NCBI GenBank assembly: GCA_019722365.1
Contig: JADFUC010001773.1
Coordinates: 434,001-498,000, forward strand
Length of the DNA stretch: 64,000 nucleotides
Reading direction: 5' to 3'
Source of the DNA: Lithospermum erythrorhizon
Taxonomy: Eukaryota > Streptophyta > Magnoliopsida > Boraginales > Boraginaceae
Shown here: positions 12,689-23,832 of the stretch, one piece after another
Layout of the letters: each line of letters starts with the position of its first letter
Position numbering within the stretch: the stretch's first letter is position 1
The notes under the pieces: model-generated
Told to the model about the DNA's origin: nothing
The model's database searches: none
The model's input: the letters and a program-made list of their open reading frames with translations, nothing else
Position numbers and translations under genes: made by a program

Positions 12689-12876
12689 CAGGGGCGGACC
12701 GTAGGCCGGACCACGACCCCTCCTAGTCTTTTAATAGATATACATTTAACCCTTAATTTTGATGAATTCTTGAAATTTTATATTGTTTGGCCAACCCATA
12801 ATTTGTCAATAATTTGTTTCATCATTAAATATTTTATACCTGGCCCATCCTAAACTGTCGTCTAGTTTTGCCCCTG
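12689..12876. mobile_element. hAT-like MITE, 188 bp
   Basis: The element begins CAGGGGC and ends GCCCCTG, a terminal inverted repeat of the hAT type. The flanking octamers TATCCAAC and CTTCCAAG share the core TCCAA and fit a decayed 8-bp target duplication. The body has no coding capacity. It lies about 130 bases upstream of the WIT start codon, so it may be in the promoter or a 5' UTR intron. Confidence 0.6.
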
Positions 12877-15025
12877 CTTCCAAGTCAATCATATTGTCAT
12901 GTTGTGCACTTAAGAAGCAAGAGAACTAACTCTAATGTCAGACACAAACGAAACATAATTTAGCTCTTTCAACTATGAACCTCATTTTCTCCCATTCAAG
13001 AACCAGATAGCCTATAACCCCAAAAATCAGCTTCCGGAAAAACTCTACATGGCTACATTGATGGATAAAAATGGTATAAAAATTCATGACCAATCGAATG
13101 AAAGGTTCTTATCCTCGACCTCCTTTTTGCATATTATTTTCAAAATTATTAATAACAAGATCGCCAAATCACAGTAAATCAATACACAGACCATTTATGA
13201 CACTTCCATCGTCAAAGAACCCTGAAACTACTATATTAACTCTTTTGTACTATATAGTGTGCACCACATTTCCCCATTTGAGAATCCTATTTCCTAACCA
13301 AAAAAATTAGCTTATGACAAATAATATAATGCAGAAACTATCCCATTTATTCAATGTGATTAATTCAAATACGTATCATAACATTACTTGAAAAGAACCA
13401 GCAACTTTCACTCCCTCATCTACATCTACACCTACATTATATATAATGCAGAAAGAGACCTATTGAAAAAGATTCAGACAAATCCACATGTTTCAATCCC
13501 CACTATCTCATTTATTCAATGTGATTAATTCAAATATCTGACTTTTTAAATTTTGTAGTCAAGTATTCTTCTATATAGTGTATAATACTACTCCATATTC
13601 GGTAAAATGTATCAAAGGATAGTATTTTTCAAGTTATTTTATTATTAACATGATAATTTTCATTTAAATTAGTGTTACCGTATCAATTAAGGTCCCAAAA
13701 TTTGTTATTTTGAACATTAAAAACAAACTACGCCATAATGACCATATATTTCAAATGAAGGTATTATTATGTAAATATATAAACAATGTTTAGGCATATA
13801 TTAATCATTTCATGGTATAAATTTTTAAGAATTACCATATTCAATCAATAAACAAATACTACAAGTATATCACATTATCACCACATGAAAATAATCTCCA
13901 TAACTCTCAAAATTTGCTAACACAAAATTATACAATAACACAATGGTAATACTGTAATAGCATGAAAAGTGAATTATATTCAATAATATTATCAAAAATG
14001 AAAAAGAGGGTACGTAAAATGAGGTTAAAGGTGAAACCTTTGAAGGGTGTAATGAAAGTTGGTAAAGCAACAACCTCTGAAATCTGAATCTATGTCGCCT
14101 TTTTCGACATGCAGATTCAAGAAAAAGAGGTTATACTCTTTAGCTGTCTTTTTTGTGTGATTTTTGTTTAGTATAATGTAAAGAATATTTACGGTCGGTA
14201 TGGTATGAGATAAATGGGTCAATTGGGTAGGCCATTTTGTTCTTATTGTTATTATACATGAGTTATGAGTATTGATGGGTAGGAGTCTGGTAACTCGTTA
14301 GCAGCTTGAGCACTTGGCTTTAATTTATTCGGCTACCGATAGATACGTTCGATAGTTAACGAGTTGATGCTTGAATTGATATTTGTGCGTGTTTTGGAAA
14401 TCTTCATTGGAAATTAGATGTTTATTAGGTGTGTTAACAAGGAATTATCGAAATTTTAAAAAGCTATTATAAAATATGTTCGATACGTAGTCGTAAAATA
14501 AAACTTTGATAAATTTATTAAAAAGAATTATTATAGTTTAAGGGTATTCTATTTGCTACATAATCATTATTTAGAATGAATAATGTCTGAAACGCTTGGT
14601 AGGGTACTCACAGGATCTTAAACGACATTAAGCTGAAACATCAATTAAGGTAGGGTGTCCCTAGCTTGTTATGCCAGCACAGTCGGGTAATAGAGGAATA
14701 CCGACTACAACTTGACTACTGTTGCTATACATTAGGCAGATTGAGGCCGTCTTTCTTGAAGTGGTGTGAGTTGGGCAGCTTATAAAGTAAATCAACTCTT
14801 GAATTGATCATCATCCCAACGTTATACGTTGATCGTTAAATGAAAGGCCCAATTTAGTCGCGTCATCAGCGTTATCTTTAAAGGAGTTGGAAAGCATTGA
14901 ATGAGGGTAATGATATAGTTATAGCAATTTTTATAAATTGAGAACAATATTTGCTTAAATAACAATTTTATTCCTATTTAATTTTGTTAAATTTCAACAA
15001 AACACATAAATATTCACTATCATTA
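12877..15025. other. intergenic, upstream of WIT; nothing clearly recognised
   Basis: AT-rich sequence with only short open frames. The short string TCTCATTTATTCAATGTGATTAATTCAAATA recurs in part at 13344-13372 and 13506-13536, a local duplication. A GC-richer piece at 14280-14900 is probably old transposon sequence, but no terminal repeats were found. The transcription start of WIT should lie in the first part of this interval. Confidence 0.4.
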
Positions 15026-15180
15026 TTGTGTGCGGGAGAAGATTGTGTTGGGTGTCATATTTCAACAACTCAACAATTGGCTAATGTTCTAACAAAACCT
15101 CTCTCTAGTTCCAAATGTCAGTATACTATTTCCAATCTTTACCTTACTACGACTCAGATTGAGGGGGGTGTAAGTAGTTA
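15026..15180 (+). pseudogene. Ty1/copia polyprotein C-terminal remnant with polypurine tract
   Basis: The frame reads CVGCHISTTQQLANVLTKPL, then KCQYTISNLYL and a stop after GGVSS. This matches the last residues of the RNase H region of copia polyproteins, normally ...HI.T..QLADVLTKPL... near the C terminus. It is followed at 15161-15168 by the purine run GAGGGGGG and then TGTAAG, the usual polypurine tract and LTR start. Everything upstream in the polyprotein is missing. Confidence 0.75.
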
Positions 15181-17596
15181 GTAATAGTCTCATAACTCTC
15201 AATTAAATCTTGGTGAGTGGAGTAAATCATTAATTTTGACACACAAATAAATTCTTACTTTCATGAGATTGCGCTCCTCATCATCATCAACATGTATATA
15301 CTTGTCCAATAGTCATTCATCTAAATTTGAATCAAAATCGGCCGCATACATAATATAAATTAATAGATTAATGGAAAGTTCTCATGCCACACAAATATAC
15401 AATACATATATAATATATTGTTGAAATGTGATCGTCATACATTGGAATGAAGTAAAATATGAATATGGACATTGAAATCATCTTTTTCCTTTGTCATTTT
15501 ATTGCATTCTCAATACCATAGATTAATTAAAAATGACGAGTAACGACTCAAACTTTGCATTATTATACTACGAGTAATAGAATTTAATTCAAGTGCATGC
15601 TTGAGCCGTACAATGTCGAATACCTTATCTATGTTGAAGAGCTCGTTTATTTGGAATTTTATCCCAATAATGCTACCCTTCAAAGTATTTTTTTCACACC
15701 ATTTTCATACTTTATCATATTTGATGAATTATTTTTGTTTTTTTTTGTGTGTTTTAGGGTCGCAAACATGTGAAACACATGCATTCACATCTCCATCAAT
15801 GACCTAGCGTGTTACTCGTCAAGTCTTTATTTCAATGGATTGAATCATTAATTGAACAATAATTAGAAATTTAGAACTTGGAAGAGGTAAACATCATGAC
15901 CTCTTCTTCTAGGCAATTGTATATTTCCAAATATGCATGACGATATTCATATTCAATAACGTGAATAATCTTTGAGTTGTATTCTCTCTAATTGTTTGAT
16001 TTGGTTTGAAATAAATAATTATTTAGATGAAAATCTTTTATTAAGAATCTTTTAAAAAGCATATTGAGATTGTAAAAAATTAAATTTAAAAAAAACTATA
16101 TTGAAATTGTAAGAAGTTATATTAAAAATGCAAACAATCAACTATTGTAAAAAAATAAATTTTTTCTAGATAATCATATATTTTGAGATGAAATATTTGT
16201 TTACTTATGTTAATTTCGTAAGAAATCGATACTCTGAAGTTGTTGTTGGCATCGCTGCGTCGAATCTCGGCTTCTTAAACTTCTAATTTTCTCATAAATG
16301 CAATTTCCCACATTTTTATTTGTATTTATTTTTATTAAATGGCTGAATAAATCGACATGTTTGGTTGTGTGATCCCTTTATGTTTTAAAGTATCTGCAAG
16401 TAGTAACATCTTTCAGTGACCTCTTTACTTAGATTATATATTTGCCATGAAGTCGGCGTTGACTTCGTCGTGAATTCGCATGTAATGATTTTCCACGGGG
16501 ATATTTTAGATGCTTTGACATAAATATATATTTTTTGAGGCCAAAATTATCTGTCCAGCGTCCGTACTCACGTCTGCTTGCCGGGCCCCCAGCAGTCCAT
16601 GAAACCCAATTCCAAATCATTACATAACTTTTGACTTTGTTAACTTTCATTGACAACGGATTTCCCCGATTATAATGACCATGTGATCATTTCCCACTTA
16701 AATATTGGTCAATTTTCTTAAACAGATGTGGACTGAAATACCCAAAAGTCAAAATGATAAAAATGGCATACGTATTCAAGATTTTCTTGATATGGGTGAA
16801 AATAAAGAGAAAATAAATCTAGCGCTTGGCCGAAGGCAGCAAAACTTAACATAAAGAGCGCCAATGAAGAAGCATTACGTTATTGTTGAATTCTTAGGGG
16901 CTCATCTCTGGATAGATTCGGCTCAAATAACGGGGTATGGTGAGGTTAGGCGGCTTCGAAGAAAGTTGACCAAATTCTGAAGGTGTTTGAGAAGTCAAAA
17001 GAAGTGTTCAGTGTTGAATTGAAGGTCAACTTTACTTTGATTGATGAAGGCAGTGTAGGGCACTAATATTAAAAATAGATCCAAAACAGAGAACTTTTGC
17101 AATAAAATCAAGAACTCGAAACATTCAAATCAGGAAGCTTGTAAAGTACAATCTTCTTAAAACAAATTAAACCTGTCAAGTGATGCTAAGATATTGAGCA
17201 CTTGTCTACCGAGGATATAATAATCATGACAGCCAGCTGTCGAGAGCGCTCCCCAGGAGTATATGGCAAACTAAGAACAAACAAGAAACGCTATAAATCA
17301 AAAGTTTTTTTTGTAAAAGATATTGTTATTTTATTTTTTTCGTGTGTCATTTAAGGGTGTTTACACATATATATAAGAGTGTTGAATGGTGATCAGTCAC
17401 ACATTTACTCATTTTATTCATTACCCTCTTTTAGGGGTAAGGGGTTACAGCGAGGAGATGTGATGGTGGGGATGAAAATTCTCATTTCAAAAAAAAAAAG
17501 TTATGTGAAAGTACGAAAATACCCTTGAAAAATTGTCATGGCGACTGCGACCGAGTCGGCGTTGACTTAGGCAAATATAACTTAGTAGCAAGTAAG
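15181..17596. other. intergenic; may begin with a copia 3' LTR remnant
   Basis: Sequence just after the polypurine tract should be the LTR, but its right end was not found. The rest is AT-rich without coding potential. The motif GTCGGCGTTGACTT occurs near 16452 and again near 17554, with a near-palindromic setting in the first copy (gaagtcggcgttgacttc). No RNA gene was seen. Confidence 0.4.
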
Positions 17597-17880
17597 TTCA
17601 TTTTTGAAAGATAAGTGATGATATGGGACATTTTGAAACATAAGTGATCATATAATTGTCTGACGAGCATAGATAGTGATTCATGCGTTTGCCACTTACA
17701 TTTGTTTTCCTTTTTTGCAGCCATTGTATGTATGTATATATAAAGGGTACGTTTTTAAAGATAAGTGATGATATGGGATATTTTGAAACATAAGTGATCA
17801 TATGGTGATACAACCCAAATATAAGTGATGATTCATGCATTTTGCCCTTATTTATTTCCTTTTTGTCATGTATGTATATA
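17597..17880. repeat. tandem duplication, about 155-bp unit, two copies
   Basis: AAAGATAAGTGATGATATGG followed by an ATTTTGAAACATAAGTGATCATAT string occurs at about 17606 and again at about 17757. Each copy is followed by GTGATTCATGC or a close variant, a TTTGCC tract and TGTATGTATATATA. The two units are diverged but collinear. Confidence 0.65.
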
Positions 17881-19484
17881 TATATATTTGTTGATACGAA
17901 GTAAGATTTTATATTCTTTGATTATTAGATAATATCAAAGAAATAGGCTGCATTCTGTTATAAAATACGCTTATGTATTATAAAAGTGAAATTGCCAGAT
18001 AATATTCACAGCTTCATCTTTTATTTTTTGGATTAATTTATCAAAATAATCAATTTTTGTAAATCAATCCAAAACAAATGAAGTCTTAGATCAATTCGAA
18101 AACACACATTATGTTCTTACAAAAGTAAGATTGCATAAATCCCCTCTTAGCTCGCTTAAACAATTAGACATGAGTTTCTATAAACATATTAAAACATCTT
18201 GTTAGCATTCGATTTATGAAGACATGAAGTAAATATCAAAACTAAATTTTATTTGATTCATAGATTTAATCTTATCTTGCTCGACTATTTTAGAAATGAC
18301 GTATCACAGCAGCGCCCAGCAAGCGGTAATGCGTGGAGGAAAAACTGACCATTTGCCCATACGTATACTAGCGAGCCGCGATTCGATTACAATAAGCGAA
18401 GCAGCGGAGTGGTGCGGTCTTTAGCGACAAGCAAAATTTTTACCGAGAGCATAAGCCAGAAATGGCGTATTCGTTTATATGCCCACGACAAGCGAATGCA
18501 GCCGATTACACTAAAGACGACAAGCGAATTAACCATAGGCTTCTAACACAAGTAGCCGAATTTGGTGAGTGTTTGTTAGTAGGCATGTTATTAACTTGTT
18601 TGTTCTAAAAATGCAAATTAATTACATAACAATGAATGAATTAATAATTAAGTACATAAAAATAAAATAGTGGTAATTATATAAGAATAGAATAAAATAA
18701 TTAATTGCGTAAGAATGGAGTAAATAATGAATTAAGTAATGAGCAATTAGTCGTATTTGTAAGAAAATGACGTTTTTCACTTTGTAAAATATTATAAAAT
18801 TATTGAAATTATGATTGTTGTTATAAGCCCAAGCGAATTATTCCCCGTGGTTGTTATCGAGCAACAAATGCAAGCAATGTGACTTTTCTAATAAGCGATT
18901 TTGACGTCTTGTTTAAATAGCAGTGAATTTGAAATGCGTCTTTGTTTTTCCATAACAATGAGTTGACATTGATAATGCTTGACCTATCTTTTTTCTTTTG
19001 CTTGTTTAAAATAAACTTTTTCTTAATGTCGATAATTTCAAATTATTATTCAATTTTTCCTTATTAATATTTCTCAATTATGTTAATTGGTGTTGTTTAA
19101 ATATGATGAAATTATTCAAATTATGAATTATAATAAGATAGTAAAAATATGTTAAATAAGATAAGTAAAATTGTTGTTCAATTTTGTATCAACTTTCAAT
19201 TAAAAGAGTGCGATTATGTGTGCTAATTCGTGGAATCTTTAACCCAAATTAATTGGTGTTAAATACTGTAAGAGGGAGTATGTTAGAAATGTTTTAATAG
19301 AGAATGTGATAGATTTCTACGCGTTCTTAAATTTATGTTAAATATTATGTTATGAAATTATGTTATCTAGTTATTTTTAGAAATAAATGATGCTAGAAAA
19401 TTATGTTTGAAAATATTGTAAATTATATTTAGAAATGTATTAATAGGGAGAATGTGATAGATTTTTTGCCAACGACCCGCCCAG

Positions 19485-21775
19485 GGTTATGCAGCACTTG
19501 AGGGTTAGAATGCGTCCCAAAATCACGGACAGATCGCGTCGATGGATGACTTCGATTTTGAAGAGAAGCTTATCTTGAAACAACTCCATGTCTGACATCT
19601 ATTGCGGCAATGACTTTTTTAAGAAAAGGATTAAACTCGTGGTATTACAGCATGCTCAGCAATGCAGCATCTGGTAACTTTCAGGGTACGATACAGCTTG
19701 ACCTACAACCCGACAAGTATCTCAAAAATAACAACTTTCACGAGACAGCAATACTGTCCAAACAAAGTAAAAGCTGTGAGGATCAACTACACTTCCCGCC
19801 TTGACTACTTTTTGGCTCTTGTGAGCTGCAGGAATAAACCCGTCGAAAGAAACGACACCTTTTTAATAAACCTATGATAATTGCCTTAGCAGAATAGGTG
19901 TAAAATTGCGAAAATTCGTATGAATATATCTCGAATGAAATCAACAACTTCAATCGCGCATGATAGTGTATCGAAAAGGAATTAATATTGCGTACGATAA
20001 ATAGAGTGGTATATGATATTGTTCAACTTAGGATCTTAATATAAGGTAGCTAGCGGTTTTGGCCATCCATTTCATAGCGTTATAAATTGTTGCTGGCAAT
20101 TGCTCCAAAATGATGGCGATGTGATAACGTACATATATCTCAGAAAAGCGTAACGACGCAACGGTAGACCTACGTCGATAGCGACGACAACGCGGCCTCG
20201 GCGACTAGGCAGCTTCGAAGCGACCCGACGGTTCAGCGGTATCGACTTCGGCGGCTACGGCGATAGTATCAGCTCGACGACTTCGACAATAGTATCAACT
20301 GCATGGCTCGGCAATAGTATCAACTCAGCGGCACCGGCAATAGTATCGAAATTTCAGCGGCTGTGATATTAATCAACTCAACAGCTTTCATCAACTCAAA
20401 CAACTCGCGACTCAATGATCACCACAGCTTTCGATACAAGTCCGGGTTTCTACAATTTAATGCGGCGTATAATCGGCCTCGACTGCGGGGGAGAAACTTA
20501 TGCTATTAGGCATAAGGTATCGCCGTAGCAGTGCGAAGCAATCGCGAATGTGCGTTACTAGGTGCGAGGCTTCGCTAGTCGTACTAGGAGCCGGCAGATA
20601 CCGGACAAACAACTCAGTAGCAGCATTGACTACAAGCTATACAACTCTTCTAATACGACTCGGCTCCTCCAGAAACACAATGCATTCATGGAATACTTCC
20701 TGCTTATGCCGACTCGACCACTTATTTGCATGTCGACATAATTCAACGCCAAAAATCATATATATAAACATACACATATCCGTAATCAAATAGTTAATCG
20801 GCCTTTGTGAGACCAGAATCTCTTTCGCCTACATTGTTAGCTTAGAAATCTCAGCCTTGATAACGATAGCGGACCACTTGGCGTCAGCTTTTACAAAACA
20901 TACAGGAATTATAAGGTACTGCTTATAGCAACGACTAGTAATAAAACATTCTACCTATATATATAATCTCGCGTATCGATACCAGAAAATAACTTGACAA
21001 AAGTTCTCCTATCGCTTATTCACACGACTTGAGTTACTTGGCCTTTCCTGTGTGATCGAGTTCGATTACTAGTTCCAGACCTGGCGTTCGATATTAACAA
21101 CTAATGCATTAAACTACAACCGTCTTTAATCTCGAATCAACTCGCTATCGACTTACAGAAACTTGTAATATCGAACATTCTGTCGCTTCACTTTAACTTA
21201 CACACCGAAAACAATCTAAATAAAGTCCACGAGTACACTTGTCATTTAAAAACTATTTAAAAGGTAAACTAGTCATTATAATCACTCAGCTTAAATTTCA
21301 ATACATGGAAATACGTCAATTATCCAAGCTCTTATCACGATAATCACAGGCTTGTGGCGATTACATAAAAAAGTCAACATTCTCAAACACAAAATATACT
21401 CCAAAAGATTCGAACTTTAGCACCGACACGTGAAAAGAGGCCAGGCTGGAAAGCTGTCGAGAAATTTTGAGCAATTTCATGAAATAGGGAAAGAAAATGG
21501 AAGAAAATTTTTTAAGGGAAAACTAAGAGGGAGTTCGGCTGACTCTTGATGAAAGAAGAAGAAGATGATCAGTAGCAATGAGAAGCGTTTGGATAGGTAT
21601 AAAAGAAAGAAGTCTCGTGAGGTCCTTGTGAAATATCTCGAAGTTGCTCGGCTTTTCGTTCGGTTTTCGGTTTAGTTTGTAGATGCCGGTTTATATTGTG
21701 GCTAGCATGAATTTAGCAACCCACACAAGTAATAAATACAGAGTAATACTCATCTACGGAGCAGGAGTTATTACA
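19485..21775 (+). mobile_element. nested 3' part of a Ty3/gypsy-like LTR element
   Basis: This block interrupts the AT-rich sequence of the surrounding element. It contains a purine run GCGGGGGAGA at about 20485-20494, then TG at 20501, and a likely LTR ending TTATTACA at 21775. A TATA box, TATAAAAG, lies at about 21599 inside the putative LTR. Upstream of the purine run only broken frames remain. The arrangement of polypurine tract, LTR starting TG and LTR ending CA supports a 3' end in the + orientation. The 5' LTR and polymerase are missing. Confidence 0.45.
20230..20420. repeat. degenerate minisatellite, unit about 25-30 bp
   Basis: The phrase GGC(A/G)ATAGTATCAACTC with an intervening CGGC(T/A)(T/C)CGG recurs about five times. 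It lies just upstream of the putative polypurine tract of the nested LTR element. Such arrays are common in the untranslated region before the 3' LTR of plant gypsy elements. Confidence 0.55.
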
Positions 21776-23320
21776 TTTTCACCTTGAAATTATGTGTTAT
21801 GAAATTATATTTAGAAATGTATTATAAAATTTCTATTGGTGAGCTTAATATTATGAAATTATTTTGTTGTTAAATATGATATTTATTTCTTATGAAATTA
21901 TGATAGTTATTGTTAATCTCTGTAGGAATTGTTGTTAAATATGATAGTTATTTCTTATGAAATTATTTCTTATTTTTGAAATTAGTGTTAACTATGTTGA
22001 GAAAATAGCCTAATTATTTATCAATTTTCTAAACACAATAATTTTATTATCAACGATGCTTATTAAATTTGCATAATCGAAGTTTTAAAACTATGAACAA
22101 TAAGCTGAACATCGTATTCGCATTTATCGGTTTTTGATATTGGTATAAAAAAGGATGAGTAAATATTTTTTATTTTGTCGATTTCTTCATATTTACTATT
22201 TTTTAAACTAATTAATTGATCATGATAATTTCTATCCAACTACCGGGCAAATGCCGATGTAGTAATCACGTACAACTTGTAAAAATACGTCTTAAACTAG
22301 GCAGCGTTGGTGTATACAGTGCAACGCTTTAATAGAGATAAGATGTGGAATATATATTTGTTGTAAAGTTAACTAAAATTTTATCAAGTTTTTAAATCGC
22401 CATAACACGCATATAAACGAATATCTATTGTATCTCGTGCAGTTCGAATTTATCGAGGGATTGCTCCTCGGAAGGATTTTAAGAAAGTGTTTTTGAAGCA
22501 TGTGCAGCGACAATGTGTGACTCTGAGTTGAAACCGAGGAATGGTCAGCTACCAGTCCATTCGACCGGTTGAATCTTTTGGAAGTTGGTAGAAACAAGCG
22601 AAGCATCAACCCTTCTTGTCCAATTGTGGAAATGGTACGACAAATTTAACAATGTAATAAATATTTTTGAAACTTTGATTGATATTATCGATAAAGAACC
22701 ACCTTTCTAAAATAATGTTTTCTTGTACCGATTTTTTTTGCATGTTTAGATGGTTAATAAACTAACAATTCTTTCTTGTTTGTAAGCATCTGGCGAATTA
22801 AGCTTTGAGGGTTTGTAAGGAAGCAGAGAACTTCTTTTTGATGTTTGTTGTTTGAAAAGAAGCCGGGCTCAATTGTTTTGTTTGTTTATAATGGCGAATT
22901 TATCTTTTTGTTTGTTTTGTTTACTTAGCAATTTCTTTGGTATTCTTATGAGTGCGCCAATGTACTTGTTTATTAACTAATTTGGAGAAAAATTAAAAGC
23001 ATTGCTTATAAGCATGAGGTGTTTGTTAGGGGTATTTTAGTAATTCAATGCTATTTCTTGTTTTTTGGGTGTGTGTATAACCGCTTCGAGATTGTTTCTC
23101 ATTACAATTTTACATTAAACAATACCCAAATATCATAAAATAATAAAACAAAGGGAGCAGCCACCCCCCCTGCCTCCTTGTGAAGACAAATCCTGCATTT
23201 ACTTTTCTCCCTTAATTTTGTCAATAAATTTTGTATATATACAGTGGTATATAAACTATATGACAATGAAAATACATATCTTCAACCCCATCTTTTTTTA
23301 GCCTCAAACTTGTTCCTTAA

Positions 23321-23388
23321 ACTCTTTGTTTTTCCTTATTTATTGCTCTTAAAAACTCTTTGTTTTTCCTTATTTATTGCTCTTAAAA
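23321..23388. repeat. perfect 34-bp tandem duplication upstream of AVT6
   Basis: The 34-base unit starting ACTCTTTGTTTTTCCTTATT is present twice without mismatch, at 23321-23354 and 23355-23388. It lies about 450 bases before the AVT6 start codon, in the pyrimidine-rich 5' leader or promoter. The absence of mismatches suggests a recent slippage event. Confidence 0.85.
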
Positions 23389-23832
23389 TCTTGGCTAGAT
23401 ATTATCTTCTTTAGCTGATTCTTATTAATTCAGTAAAGTTTAATTGCTAGATTTTAGGAAGAAAAAAAGTGTAAAGTTTGACCAATTTTGTTTATATCTA
23501 AGGACTAAGTATTTTCTGTTTATTGTATTTCTTGTTTGATTTTTCTGAGTTTCTGAAGAATCAAGTTATTCATTTGAGCTGCTTTTTGTTTCTGTTATTG
23601 TTTAGGCTAAAATCCCAATTGTATGATTTTCTTGATTATCTAAATTGATATACTAGCTCAAAATTGTGTGTTGCAACATATTTTAGCTTGAATTCTTTGA
23701 TAAGCTAGAAAACTGTGATCTTTTATAGGTTTTTTGTATATTTTCTGTTGTTTTCAACTAAAAGATTGAGTTTTTGTTGTTTAATTGTATAAAGATAAAA
23801 TCTTTTATAGTTGGATTTTGTAACACAACATA

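Larger units (their letters stand above)
18290..23060. mobile_element. large composite DNA-transposon-like element with AAGCGAAT motif arrays
   Basis: The left side (18370-18540 and 18830) contains repeated AAGCGAA/AAGCGAATT. The right side (22790-22915) contains the related GGCGAATT. The left border includes aaaaactgaccatttgccc and the right border aggggtattttagtaatt; these resemble diverged inverted ends of the GGGTAAAATGGTCATTTT kind. Two AT-rich blocks rich in GAAATTATG and TATTTAGAAATGTATTA (19250-19460 and 21780-21975) are separated by an inserted gypsy-like fragment. No transposase frame was recognised. Motif clusters near both ends fit a non-autonomous Mutator- or CACTA-like element, but the superfamily is not settled. 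Confidence 0.4.
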
